Assembly: GCA_022791195.1 (NCBI GenBank)
Contig: JAAVYP010000031.1
Coordinates: forward strand, 1-64,000
From: Clostridiales bacterium
GTDB lineage: Bacteria; Bacillota; Clostridia; Oscillospirales; CAG-272
DNA: 64,000 bases
Direction: 5' to 3'
Position 1 is the stretch's first letter. Each line of letters starts with the position of its first letter. Positions 49,561 through 58,875 of the stretch are shown here, one piece after another. The notes beneath the pieces were generated by a model. That model searched no databases. It was not told where the DNA came from and was given only the letters and a program-made list of their open reading frames with translations. Made by a program: the position numbers and the translations under genes.

Positions 49561-50857
49561 ATTTTGTTTCTTTGTGGATTTTAAGTTGATTGATTGTGTG
49601 TTTGAAGGCTGCATAAGAATAAAGAGAACCGAGGCAAAAAAGCGGGATGCCTTGTTTCGCTGCATATTGAAATGCCTCCTTTGCTGCCGATTCAAACGAA
49701 GTAAATGCAGTGGCATATATGCCATGACTTGCGAATACTTTCGCTAATTCTTCTGAGGACAGTGCCCTGGGATTAGACGGAGCCGCCGTGAAAGCACGAT
49801 CACATATAGGAGCAAGCATCTGCACCATTTGTTCGTATTCTTTGTCTTTCATGACGCCCATGACAATGGCTATTTTTTTATTCGGATAATAACCTTGCAT
49901 GCTGGAGAGTGCATGCTGCATGCCTTCTATATTATGTGCACCGTCAAAAATGACATCTGGCTCTCTTGCTAAAACCTCAAAGCGGCCCTTCCACGTTGCA
50001 TTGGCTAAACCGATACGCAGGGAATCATCGGTGATTTTGACGCCGCCATGCCGTAAAATATCGGCCGCCGTGATCACTTTTGCTGCATTGATGGGCTGGT
50101 AGTCTCCGCACAGCTGTATATGCAGATTTTTATGGGGGCCGTAGTCAAACGAGGTACCGTCAATCGTTAAGCATACATTTGACAGAGCCGATTGATCAAC
50201 GCAATGGAAAGAGCAACCTTCGTCCGCTGCCTTTTGTTCAATAATCGCTTGCACCGATTCATCTTTGCCGCCGCCATATAGCACGATGCTGCCCGGCTTA
50301 ATAATCCCCGCTTTTTCGGCTGCAATTTGTGCGGGTGTGTCACCTAAATATTCGGTATGGTCGGTGGAAATGCCGGTAATCACCGACATAATCGGCGGAT
50401 GAATCACATTGGTTGAATCAAGCCGTCCCCCCATGCCGGTTTCCAAAATGACAATGCGGCAGCCTTTGCGCTTAAAGTACAAGAAACTAATGGCAGTAAC
50501 CAACTCAAATTCGGTTGGGGTATCCTCCATTGCCTCGGCATGAGGTCTGACATAAGAGGTTATTTCGGCGAGCTCTTCTTCGGTAATCGGCTTGCCGGAT
50601 ACTTGCATGCGCTCTCTGAAATGCTCAATGTAGGGCGAGGTAAACAACCCGGTTTCGTAACCGGAGGCACGCAGAACGGATTCGAGCATGGCACAGAAAG
50701 AGCCTTTGCCGTTTGTCCCGGCCACGTGGATAAAACGAAGTGAATCCTGTGGATTGCCAATACGCCGGCAAAGCTCGGTAATCCGGTCAAGGCCGGGCTT
50801 ACTGCCCAGCCAACTGACCGAATGAATATAGGAGAGTGCTTCTTGATAATTCATCAT
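49559..50857 (-). CDS. folC: folylpolyglutamate synthase / dihydrofolate synthase
   Basis: HVAGTNGKGSFCAMLESVLRASGYETGLFTSPY, ETGMGGRLDSTN, FDGAHN. Confidence 0.94.
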   Translation of the reverse strand: MMNYQEALSYIHSVSWLGSKPGLDRITELCRRIGNPQDSLRFIHVAGTNGKGSFCAMLESVLRASGYETGLFTSPYIEHFRERMQVSGKPITEEELAEITSYVRPHAEAMEDTPTEFELVTAISFLYFKRKGCRIVILETGMGGRLDSTNVIHPPIMSVITGISTDHTEYLGDTPAQIAAEKAGIIKPGSIVLYGGGKDESVQAIIEQKAADEGCSFHCVDQSALSNVCLTIDGTSFDYGPHKNLHIQLCGDYQPINAAKVITAADILRHGGVKITDDSLRIGLANATWKGRFEVLAREPDVIFDGAHNIEGMQHALSSMQGYYPNKKIAIVMGVMKDKEYEQMVQMLAPICDRAFTAAPSNPRALSSEELAKVFASHGIYATAFTSFESAAKEAFQYAAKQGIPLFCLGSLYSYAAFKHTINQLKIHKETK

Positions 50858-51381
50858 TGATAATTGCAAAGCTTTCTGATTTCTTTATTTTTAGTAATCA
50901 TATAAATGAGCAGACATTCAAATATCGCAACGCCTAAATAGGTAGGGATGCGAAGAAGCAGCGAATAAGGATGAAAACCCATTAAATATAATGCTATATT
51001 TTTAATGATCAAATTGCCAATGATATGCGGGATCAACACGCAGGGCAACAGGCGCAAAAAACCGTCTGTGTTTTTCATGAGACGAGCCATAAGACCTGCA
51101 AAAAAGCCTACGCTGGCTGCACCTAATGTAATCAATGGATTAATTGAAGGCTGTGAACTGGTGATGCTGGTGATTATGTCTGCACATGCACCGACAAGAC
51201 CACCGGCCACTGGCCCGAATAATATACCTGACAAAAGTACAGTTAAATTTTCAAATGTAATTCTTATAGCGCCAAATGTAAAATATAGTTTACATACAGT
51301 GCCAATTACCACTGTCATAGCGGCAAGCAGACCACACATGACAAGCTTGATTAAATTTTTTTGAACCGTTGTTTTTTCCAT
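50854..51381 (-). CDS. folT: folate ECF transporter S component
   Basis: ECF S-component TM pattern (FENLTVLLSGILFGPVAGGLVGACADIITS..); THF riboswitch upstream. Confidence 0.85.
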   Translation of the reverse strand: MEKTTVQKNLIKLVMCGLLAAMTVVIGTVCKLYFTFGAIRITFENLTVLLSGILFGPVAGGLVGACADIITSITSSQPSINPLITLGAASVGFFAGLMARLMKNTDGFLRLLPCVLIPHIIGNLIIKNIALYLMGFHPYSLLLRIPTYLGVAIFECLLIYMITKNKEIRKLCNYQ

Positions 51382-51444
51382 AAAAATACCTCCTTTGCAC
51401 CCTGACTTAGCCACATAAGGAGGCATGAAAACCTTACTATGTTG

Positions 51445-51542
51445 ACAGCGGGATGCGGGCCATCGACCGCGGCAAGAATGCCTTCGTCCGCCTGACAACT
51501 CCCCGTTCAGACGGCACTTTACGCCGATTGCTCTACTCTGTG
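51445..51542 (-). promoter_or_regulatory. THF (tetrahydrofolate) riboswitch
   Basis: Minus strand cagagtagagcaatcggcgtaaagtgccgtctgaacggggagttgtcaggcggacgaaggc...ccgcggtcgatggcccgcatcccgctgtc. Confidence 0.88.
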
Positions 51543-51651
51543 ATTGTTTGTTTATGTAAACTCGGACGGATCGTCCGAAGTTATTTTTGCATAATCAAAA
51601 CATAATATTTTGGTTCGGTTTGGCTTCGCTATGAAGACCAAATTTATTGTA

Positions 51652-52956
51652 CTACGTTTCTAACAATTTTGCAATTGCTTTTCCCAATTTATAGCCTTGA
51701 ATCTGCAATTTTTTTATTTCACCTTTTGTAATCGGGCTTGTTTGGCTCCATTCGACTTCAATGAAATTGTTTGTATGGCCTTGCGCTATGCCGTTTTCGA
51801 TTGTTTCGCATAATACCCACACAGTTTCGCCTATACGGCGTTCGATTTCTTCTTTTTGTGAGGTGAGACATATGTTTTGCAGAATTTGGTTCCGTTCTTT
51901 TTTGAAGGTCTCTGCAACCTGTTCGGGCAGACCGGCGGCCTCTGTGCCGGGGCGCTTTGAAAAGGAGAAGATGTGGCCGTGCAGAAGCCGTAAGCGCTGT
52001 ACAAAAGCACAGGTTGCTTCAAATTCTTCTTCTGTTTCACCGGGAAAACCCACAATGACGTCGGCCGAAAGGCATAAATCGGGTATTTTGTTTTGCAGAT
52101 ATTCGATATTTCTTTGTACCTGATCGGTTGTATATTTTCGTCTCATGCGTCTTAGCGTTTGGTCGCATCCGCTTTGCAGCGAAAGGTGAAAATGGCTGCA
52201 CAGATGTGCGGCACGGCTGATTTGATCGGTGAAAGAAGGACGAAGCAGCGAGGGATCAAGCGAACCTAACCGAATACGCTCAATACCGGGAATTTGATCG
52301 ACCATGAGGATGATATCCGAAAGAGAAACACCGGGAAGATCTTGACCGTAAGCGGCGGTCTCAATGCCGGTCAGCACAATTTCTTTGTAGCCTGCGGCAG
52401 CCAATGCAGAAACTTCGTTTAATACATCTTCTGGCTTTTTGGAGCAAACCGGTCCCCTTGCTTTGGGGATAATGCAGTATGCACAGTGATTTTCACAGCC
52501 GTCTTGTATTTTTACATAAGCGCGTGTGCGGCCAAAGGAAGCAATGGACATATTTTCAAAGGATGCATCTTGGTTGTCGGGGATGCATACGATAGGCTTG
52601 TTTGGCTTACCGCCTTTTTCATGAAGCGTTAACAGCGCTGGGACGGTAGAGAGCTTATTTCTTGAGCCGCAGATATAATCAACACCCTCTATTTTCGCTA
52701 TTTGATCAGCCTCTGTTTGCGCATAGCATCCCGTGACCAAAATAAAGGCATGAGGGTTTGCCTTGATTGCCCGGCGGATAAACTGCCGCGCTTTTCGATC
52801 GGATTCAGCTGTGACTGTACAGGTATTAATAATATAAGCGTCGCATAGCTCGCTGGCGTCTAATAATAAGATGCCGGCTTTGGCAAGCTGTTCTGCGATC
52901 GCTTCGCTCTCGTATTGATTGACGCGGCAGCCGAGGGTGTAAATTCCGCAGGTCAT
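51652..52956 (-). CDS. mtaB: tRNA (N6-threonylcarbamoyladenosine37-C2)-methylthiotransferase
   Basis: TLGCRVNQYESEA, VTGCYAQ, KIQDGCENHCAYCIIPKARG radical SAM, FSFSKRPGTEAA. Confidence 0.93.
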   Translation of the reverse strand: MTCGIYTLGCRVNQYESEAIAEQLAKAGILLLDASELCDAYIINTCTVTAESDRKARQFIRRAIKANPHAFILVTGCYAQTEADQIAKIEGVDYICGSRNKLSTVPALLTLHEKGGKPNKPIVCIPDNQDASFENMSIASFGRTRAYVKIQDGCENHCAYCIIPKARGPVCSKKPEDVLNEVSALAAAGYKEIVLTGIETAAYGQDLPGVSLSDIILMVDQIPGIERIRLGSLDPSLLRPSFTDQISRAAHLCSHFHLSLQSGCDQTLRRMRRKYTTDQVQRNIEYLQNKIPDLCLSADVIVGFPGETEEEFEATCAFVQRLRLLHGHIFSFSKRPGTEAAGLPEQVAETFKKERNQILQNICLTSQKEEIERRIGETVWVLCETIENGIAQGHTNNFIEVEWSQTSPITKGEIKKLQIQGYKLGKAIAKLLET

Positions 52957-52958
52957 AG

Positions 52959-52995
52959 TAATCTCCATTCCGCCGCGCTGCGGCGGCACAAATCG
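52959..52995 (-). repeat. dispersed 37-nt hairpin/RBS cassette, copy 2
   Basis: Minus strand cgatttgtgccgccgcagcgcggcggaatggagatta, same spacing to ATG as copy 1. Confidence 0.85.
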
Positions 52996-53000
52996 ATATG

Positions 53001-53046
53001 AAATTCTTCTTCAAAATGAGTCGGGGGTCATTTTAAAGAAGAATTT
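53001..53046. repeat. 19-bp inverted repeat (one mismatch, 8-nt loop)
   Basis: aaattcttcttcaaaatga-gtcggggg-tcattttaaagaagaattt. Confidence 0.95.
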
Positions 53047-53136
53047 ACGCGTGAAACAGTTGTACAAGTGGGCATATCCAATGTAATTTCACGCGATACT
53101 TCTGTTATTGTTTATGATATATAAAATCATTTAGAA

Positions 53137-53268
53137 TAAGACAAGACAGGCTTGCTCATCGTGAAATGTTAAAGTTTAAGTAACCGGAAAGTTTAACGGT
53201 TCCGGCTGTGCCGGAATGCCGCAGGAATGCGGCAAGGGAAACTTTCTAAGGCAAGCCGAACGGCTTGC
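53137..53268 (-). ncRNA. candidate structured small RNA, copy 2
   Basis: Hairpin A 53268-53251, three-way junction 53246-53187, repeated arm GAGCAAGCC at 53157-53149; weak 3' hairpin. Confidence 0.55.
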
Positions 53269-53272
53269 TCTT

Positions 53273-53301
53273 ATTTTAGCATTCTTTTGTCGAAATGTAA
53301 A
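53273..53301 (-). promoter_or_regulatory. promoter of structured RNA candidate, copy 2
   Basis: TTTACA-17-TAAAAT with TG extended -10 on minus strand. Confidence 0.65.
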
Positions 53302-53308
53302 TGTTTAC

Positions 53309-53337
53309 TTGAAATAAGCACTTGTTCGGGGTATAAT
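53309..53337 (+). promoter_or_regulatory. divergent promoter toward upp
   Basis: TTGAAA-17-TATAAT. Confidence 0.65.
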
Positions 53338-53536
53338 AAGGATAAACCCCGCGGTTTGATTGTAGAAAGTTTATTTTACGCTTTTGTAAGTGTGATTCAG
53401 GCACGGCCGAATCCGCTAAACTTATGGTGCGTAACATATTATGGCATAATAAAAGAACACAATGAGCCGCATAAAACGCTGTTTTAAATAAAAATTTGAT
53501 TTGCTGTCCAATATGTGTAAAGACAAGGAGAACCAA

Positions 53537-54166
53537 ATGGGCGAATTATTTATCATTGATCATCCGCTGATTGTACACAAACTTTCAATTATGAGAGACA
53601 AGGAAACGGGTACTAAGGATTTTAAGGAATTATTGAATGAAATCTCGATGCTCATGGCTTATGAGATTACCAGAGATTTGCCTTTAGAGAATAAGGAAAT
53701 TGAGACGCCGCTTTGCAAAATGACGGCTAAAAAAATTTCGGGTAAAAAGTTAGCGGTTGTGCCGATTTTGCGCGCGGGCCTTGGCATGGTTGACGGTATT
53801 ACCAAGCTGGTTCCGGTGGCCAAGGTAGGGCATATCGGTCTGTATCGTGATCCGGTCACGCATGAGCCGGTAGAGTATTACTGCAAAATGCCCGAGGATA
53901 TTGAAAAGCGAATCGTCATTGTGCTGGATCCTATGCTGGCTACCGGTGGCAGTGCCATTGACGCGGTGACCATGCTGAAAAGCAAGGGATGCAATAATAT
54001 TAAGATGATGAATCTCGTGGTAGCGCCCGAAGGGGTTAAGCACTTTCACGAGGTACATCCTGATGTGGACATTTATACAGCCGCGCTGGACGATTGCTTG
54101 AATGAGCATGATTATATTGTGCCCGGCTTAGGCGATGCAGGCGACCGAATCTTTGGTACGAAGTAA
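53537..54166 (+). CDS. upp: uracil phosphoribosyltransferase
   Basis: [49 protein letters not shown]. Confidence 0.95.
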   Translation: MGELFIIDHPLIVHKLSIMRDKETGTKDFKELLNEISMLMAYEITRDLPLENKEIETPLCKMTAKKISGKKLAVVPILRAGLGMVDGITKLVPVAKVGHIGLYRDPVTHEPVEYYCKMPEDIEKRIVIVLDPMLATGGSAIDAVTMLKSKGCNNIKMMNLVVAPEGVKHFHEVHPDVDIYTAALDDCLNEHDYIVPGLGDAGDRIFGTK

Positions 54167-54172
54167 TTTTTT

Positions 54173-55141
54173 ATGAGAGAACTGATCATCGAAAAAAATG
54201 ATGCAGGCCAGCGCCTCGATAAATTTTTATCCAAAGCAGTGCCGGCACTGCCGACTTCTTTGCTCTATAAATTTATACGATTAAAGAAAATCAAAGTAAA
54301 CCGCGCCAGAACCGAGCAGGGGTATATGCTGCAAAAGGGCGATACGGTTCAGCTTTTTATCAAAGAAGAATTTTTTGATCAAGAGGCGGTCAGCCAAGCG
54401 TTTACCAAGCTGACCCCTCGGTTGGATATTCTGTATGAGGATGAGCAGATATTGCTTTGCGATAAGAGGCCGGGCCTTTTAGTTCATTCAGACCAGGCCG
54501 AGCAAACCAATACGCTCATTTCGCATATTCAGGCCTATTTGTATCGTAAAGGCGAGTATCTGCCGGATAGGGAGCATTCGTTTGCGCCGGCGCTTTGCAA
54601 TCGGATCGACCGCAATACTGGTGGTATTGTGATTGCCGCTAAAAGTGCCGAGGCACTGCGTATACTGAATGAAACGATTAAGCGAAGAGAGCTGACTAAA
54701 AAGTATTTGTGTGCGCTGCACGGGTCGGTAACACCGTCTAAAGGGAGCTTAAAGGGATATTTAATCAAAGATCCCGTCACCAATCAAGTGACGGTGTATG
54801 ACCGCAATCCCAGCGGGAAAGCCAAGGAAATTCAAACTGATTATCGCATACTCGAAGAAAAAAACGGGCTTTCGTTAGCCGAGGTGACGCTCATTACCGG
54901 GCGCACCCACCAGATTCGGGCTCATTTTGCTCATATTGGGCATCCCTTGTTGGGGGATGGCAAATATGGTGTGAACAGTGAGGATAAAAAGCGCGGGTAT
55001 AAGTTTCAGGCTTTGTATTCTTATCAGCTTACGTTTCATTTTCAGGAGCAAAATGCGCTTTCGTATCTCGACGGCAGGACTTTTGAGGTCGATCGGAATA
55101 AAATCTGGTTTTTAAAAGAATTTGATGTGGGGATCGAATGA
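54173..55141 (+). CDS. RluA-family 23S rRNA pseudouridine synthase
   Basis: S4-like N-terminus, CNRIDRNTGGIVIAAKS, TGRTHQIRAHFAHIGHPLLGD. Confidence 0.93.
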   Translation: MRELIIEKNDAGQRLDKFLSKAVPALPTSLLYKFIRLKKIKVNRARTEQGYMLQKGDTVQLFIKEEFFDQEAVSQAFTKLTPRLDILYEDEQILLCDKRPGLLVHSDQAEQTNTLISHIQAYLYRKGEYLPDREHSFAPALCNRIDRNTGGIVIAAKSAEALRILNETIKRRELTKKYLCALHGSVTPSKGSLKGYLIKDPVTNQVTVYDRNPSGKAKEIQTDYRILEEKNGLSLAEVTLITGRTHQIRAHFAHIGHPLLGDGKYGVNSEDKKRGYKFQALYSYQLTFHFQEQNALSYLDGRTFEVDRNKIWFLKEFDVGIE

Positions 55142-56466
55142 AGAATACGCTTGTTAGAGTCACGGTGTTATCTTTGTTTTTCTTTGTTTGTTGCGCTGTT
55201 TTTGGTCTTTCTGCTTTTTATGCGCTGCCCTGGTATGTGGGTGTCGTGTCCTTGCTTGGGTTTGTTTTCCTGAATATTCAGCCGTCTTTTGTCCGGCGTC
55301 CTTCAATCAGGTTGAAAGTGGCGTCAGACGGAGCGGATTTGTTGTGCATATTCCTGATTGTGCTTGGCCTCATGTGCGTTTATACGCTGTTAGCAGGCAA
55401 GTATCTGTTTGGCTTTTTTACACCTGCATGGTGGATTCATGTTGCCGCTGTGTTTTTCATGGAATTTTGCGTTTTTTGGAACGGGATTCTCCGCGTTTAC
55501 TGTACAGCAACGATGCTGGGGGCCAAATGGCGTGTTCTTGGCATTATATTTGGCTTTGTGCCAGTGGCCAATTTGGTGGTGCTGTATCGGATTATTGCTG
55601 TGGTGCGCCAGGAAGTACATAGGGAAGAAGAGCGGGAACTACGCAATCAACAACGGCAAGAAGAAAAAGTGTGCGCTACGCGATATCCGGTATTGTTGGT
55701 GCATGGTGTGTTTTTCCGAGATGCGCGGTTTCTCAATTATTGGGGGCGCATTCCGGGCGAGCTGGAGCGAAATGGTGCACAGCTTTTTTATGGCCACCAG
55801 CAATCGGCATTAAGTGTCTGTGACAGCGCCAAGGAAATTGCCGAAACCATTCGGGAAATTGTAGATAAGATAGGCTGTGAGAAAGTGAATATTGTGGCAC
55901 ATTCCAAAGGGGGACTTGATTGTCGTTATGCCATTACGCATTTAGGGGTTGCCCCTTTGGTTGCTTCGCTCACGACGATCAACACACCCCATCAGGGGTG
56001 TCTGTTTGCCGACTGGCTGTTAGATCGTGCGCCGGTGTCACTTAGAAATCGAGTGGCCCGTGTGTATAATGCGACCCTGCGCAAGCTGGGTGATACCACG
56101 CCCGATTTTCTGAGCGCAGTGGAAGATTTGCGTGCGTCCGCTTGTCAAGATTTTAATCAGACCACGCCGGACTGTCCGGGCGTTTATTATCAAAGCGTGG
56201 GCAGTTGTATTAACCGACCGTTGCGCGGTGTGTTTCCATTGAACTTAACATATGCGTTTGTTCGGCATTTTGACGGACCCAATGACGGTTTGGTCAATTT
56301 ACACGCCAGTCAATGGGGAGAGCGGTTTATTCGGTTAACATCCTCCTCGCCGGATGGCATTTCACATGCGGATGTGATTGATCTTGCGCGGCGGGATAAA
56401 CCGGATTTTGATGTGCGTGAATTTTATGTCTGTTTACTAAACGAATTAAAAAATAAGGGATTATAA
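55138..56466 (+). CDS. membrane-anchored lipase/alpha-beta hydrolase
   Basis: Several N-terminal TM segments; YPVLLVHGVFFRD, VNIVAHSKGGLDCRYA, NTPHQG. Confidence 0.82.
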   Translation: MKNTLVRVTVLSLFFFVCCAVFGLSAFYALPWYVGVVSLLGFVFLNIQPSFVRRPSIRLKVASDGADLLCIFLIVLGLMCVYTLLAGKYLFGFFTPAWWIHVAAVFFMEFCVFWNGILRVYCTATMLGAKWRVLGIIFGFVPVANLVVLYRIIAVVRQEVHREEERELRNQQRQEEKVCATRYPVLLVHGVFFRDARFLNYWGRIPGELERNGAQLFYGHQQSALSVCDSAKEIAETIREIVDKIGCEKVNIVAHSKGGLDCRYAITHLGVAPLVASLTTINTPHQGCLFADWLLDRAPVSLRNRVARVYNATLRKLGDTTPDFLSAVEDLRASACQDFNQTTPDCPGVYYQSVGSCINRPLRGVFPLNLTYAFVRHFDGPNDGLVNLHASQWGERFIRLTSSSPDGISHADVIDLARRDKPDFDVREFYVCLLNELKNKGL

Positions 56467-56499
56467 AAACCCGAAAGGATAGTTTCCTTTCGGGTTTTG
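56467..56499. terminator. bidirectional terminator
   Basis: aaaacccgaaaggatagtttcctttcgggtttt. Confidence 0.85.
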
Positions 56500-56513
56500 T
56501 TTAATGTCTTTAA

Positions 56514-56894
56514 TTAGTCGGTTACGTAAGGCAGAAGTGCAATTACGCGTGCTCTCTTGATTGCTGTAGTCAGCTCTCTTTGATGCTTAGCACAAGTGCC
56601 GGAGATTCTGCGCGGTAAAATTTTACCTCTTTCGCTGATAAACTTGCGCAGTTTTGCTGCGTCCTTGTAATCAATGAAATCAGTTTTGTCAGCGCAGAAA
56701 GCACAAACCTTTCTTCTGCGTCCGCGCATATTGTTCTGGCGGTAAGGCTTTTTCTCATAGGGCGCTTTGTTTTCAGCGGCCGGTGCAGCCTCTGCCGGTG
56801 TTTTTTCTGTTTCGATCGATGCGGCGGTTGTATCCATGGTAACAACCGGTGCTTCAGCCTGCTCTTGAACCGGCTGTACGTTTTCGTTATCCAT
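56514..56894 (-). CDS. rpsR: 30S ribosomal protein S18 with N-terminal extension
   Basis: [49 protein letters not shown]; ~50-aa acidic N-terminal extension after aggagga RBS. Confidence 0.93.
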   Translation of the reverse strand: MDNENVQPVQEQAEAPVVTMDTTAASIETEKTPAEAAPAAENKAPYEKKPYRQNNMRGRRRKVCAFCADKTDFIDYKDAAKLRKFISERGKILPRRISGTCAKHQRELTTAIKRARVIALLPYVTD

Positions 56895-56928
56895 AATTAT
56901 GAAATCCTCCTATTAAACTTAGCTTCTC

Positions 56929-57390
56929 TTAGAACGGGAGGTCATCGTCATTTGAAATTTCTTCAAATTTGGGTGCTTCTCCCTCTTCGCCTGAAGAGAA
57001 GGACGGGGTAGCGTAGCTGTTTTGTGCATACGAAGCGGCCGGATTTTCGCCCTTGCTGTCTACAAAATTGACTTCATCAGCGACAACGTCTGTTGCATAC
57101 TGCTTCTGTCCGTTTGCATCCGTCCAAGAACGGGTTTGAATGGCGCCGACAACACAAATGCTGCTGCCTTTTCTAAAATACTTGCATACGAACTCGGCCC
57201 GGCTTCTCCACGCGACAATGTTGATAAAATCTGCGGTCTGCTCGTCTGTTGTAGAATCCTGCGAGGTGTATTTGCGATTCACTGCGATCGAAAACGAGGT
57301 TACGGGAATACCGCTGCTGGTTTGACGCAGTTCAGGGTCACGGACTAAACGTCCCCCCAATATGACCTTATTCAGATTAAAGTTTGCCAT
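56929..57390 (-). CDS. ssb: single-stranded DNA-binding protein
   Basis: MANFNLNKVILGGRLVRDPELRQTSSGIPVTSFSIAVNR, acidic tail DDDLPF. Confidence 0.96.
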   Translation of the reverse strand: MANFNLNKVILGGRLVRDPELRQTSSGIPVTSFSIAVNRKYTSQDSTTDEQTADFINIVAWRSRAEFVCKYFRKGSSICVVGAIQTRSWTDANGQKQYATDVVADEVNFVDSKGENPAASYAQNSYATPSFSSGEEGEAPKFEEISNDDDLPF

Positions 57391-57466
57391 TTTTTATTAT
57401 TCCTTTTCGAGTTCCGGTTTCTAAAAACGATTGTTTTATAAACCTCTTGTCAAGCGTGTGTAAATC

Positions 57467-57760
57467 TTAGCCTTGTCTAACGACCATAGAACGCAGAATG
57501 CCTTCTGTAATGCTGTAAATTCTTTCAAGCTCGGCAGGGAACTGTCCGTTTGAAACGAATTTCACCAAAACATAATAACCTTCTGTCAGATCATTGATGG
57601 GATAGGCCAGTCTTTTTTTACCCCACTCGTTCACTTCGGTGATTTCACCGTTTGAAGCGATTAACGATGTGAATTTTTCAACCATGCTCTTGATGCCTTC
57701 TTCGCCAAGCTGCAAATCCACTACAAAAATCGATTCATAGTTGTGTTTGATCTCTGTCAT
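57467..57760 (-). CDS. rpsF: 30S ribosomal protein S6
   Basis: YESIFVVDL, WGKKRLAYPINDLTEGYYVLVKF. Confidence 0.95.
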   Translation of the reverse strand: MTEIKHNYESIFVVDLQLGEEGIKSMVEKFTSLIASNGEITEVNEWGKKRLAYPINDLTEGYYVLVKFVSNGQFPAELERIYSITEGILRSMVVRQG

Positions 57761-57916
57761 TGTTCTGTACCTCCTTTTGGACATAAGGCCGCAGGCTTTT
57801 GCCGGCGGCAAAGAGAAAATTGTTTATTTCCCGTGCATCTATGTACATATACATCAATACACAAACCACATTATAACCTACAAACGTACATTTGTCAATA
57901 TTTAGCTGTTGCGGTT

Positions 57917-58492
57917 TTACGCCTTTGAGAGCATTAATTTTCTGGTTTGCGGAATGTTCATCAAAAGAACAGCGGCCACAGCGGTGAATACGGTTTCGGG
58001 CAGCATGTACATGCCGTTATAACACAGCGAGTAGAGTACAGGGCGGTTCACCCATTCTTGGCCGAACGCGATAAACTGCTCTAAATTGGCCCACAAAATA
58101 AAACCAGCGGCAAAATGGGAAAGAAAGCGCAGCACGCATACAAGAATAATGCCGGCCATAATGCCGGAAGTCCCTTTTTTGCGGAAGAGTCCGGCAAGTC
58201 CGATTACCGTGAATGCGACGATATAGTCAAGCAATAAAGAGCCAATGAGCATAACAGGTGTCAGCCCCCAGCCAAAGACGCCGCCGGTGATGATCTGAAT
58301 GCAGGCGAAGCAGAAGGCGGAGCCTAATCCCCAGCCGATGCCATGCCGAATGGAGACTAACATAATCGGCAGCATGCTGAGCAGTGTGACTGACCCACCA
58401 TACGGCATATTCCAAACCTTCACCATGTCCAGCACGACGGCTAAGGCAATCATGATGGCGCTTTCCACTAATGCTTTTGTTTTTGTGTTCAT
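57917..58492 (-). CDS. thiT: thiamine ECF transporter S component
   Basis: ThiT-like GGSVTLLSMLPIMLVSIRHGIGWGL; TPP riboswitch upstream. Confidence 0.9.
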   Translation of the reverse strand: MNTKTKALVESAIMIALAVVLDMVKVWNMPYGGSVTLLSMLPIMLVSIRHGIGWGLGSAFCFACIQIITGGVFGWGLTPVMLIGSLLLDYIVAFTVIGLAGLFRKKGTSGIMAGIILVCVLRFLSHFAAGFILWANLEQFIAFGQEWVNRPVLYSLCYNGMYMLPETVFTAVAAVLLMNIPQTRKLMLSKA

Positions 58493-58517
58493 TTTCCAAT
58501 CCTCCTTAAAAATAATA

Positions 58518-58545
58518 AAAACCGCTTAGAATATCCCAAGCGGTA
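58518..58545 (-). terminator. intrinsic terminator of TPP riboswitch
   Basis: Minus strand accgcttgggatattctaagcggttttta between riboswitch and thiT. Confidence 0.75.
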
Positions 58546-58555
58546 AAAAAGAAGG

Positions 58556-58645
58556 CGGTTTTCCAAATCTCCCTACGCCGGCATTATCCGTATCAGGTTA
58601 AGGGTTTGGAGCAGCGCTCCATCTCAGCCATACAGCACCCCTGAT
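58556..58645 (-). promoter_or_regulatory. TPP riboswitch (THI element)
   Basis: Minus strand aggggtgctgtatggctgagatgg...acccttaacctgatacggataatgccggcgtaggga. Confidence 0.95.
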
Positions 58646-58875
58646 TCTATGCGGTTGTTACGTGATCACGCGGAAATTATACATCAACTTGCTGCTTTTG
58701 TCAAGCAATTGTCTCCATTATCTTGCATTTGACATCATTTGGGGATTTTGCTATAATAGATGTAGAAAGAAAACTTGCAGTACCGCATGCATAAAAATAA
58801 ATCCGGCATGCGGCTGTGTGCCGATTTGACATGCAGAACCATACAGAGATACAGAAAGACTATAAAGCGTAATAA

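Noticed and set aside
53227-53487. 86-aa ORF across structured RNA copy 2 and the upp promoter
   Set aside because: No RBS and antisense to a strongly structured region
57760-57811. S6:S18-binding autoregulatory leader upstream of rpsF
   Set aside because: A hairpin (gccgccggcaaaagcctgcggc, minus strand) is present, but I could not confirm the conserved motif, so it is not called
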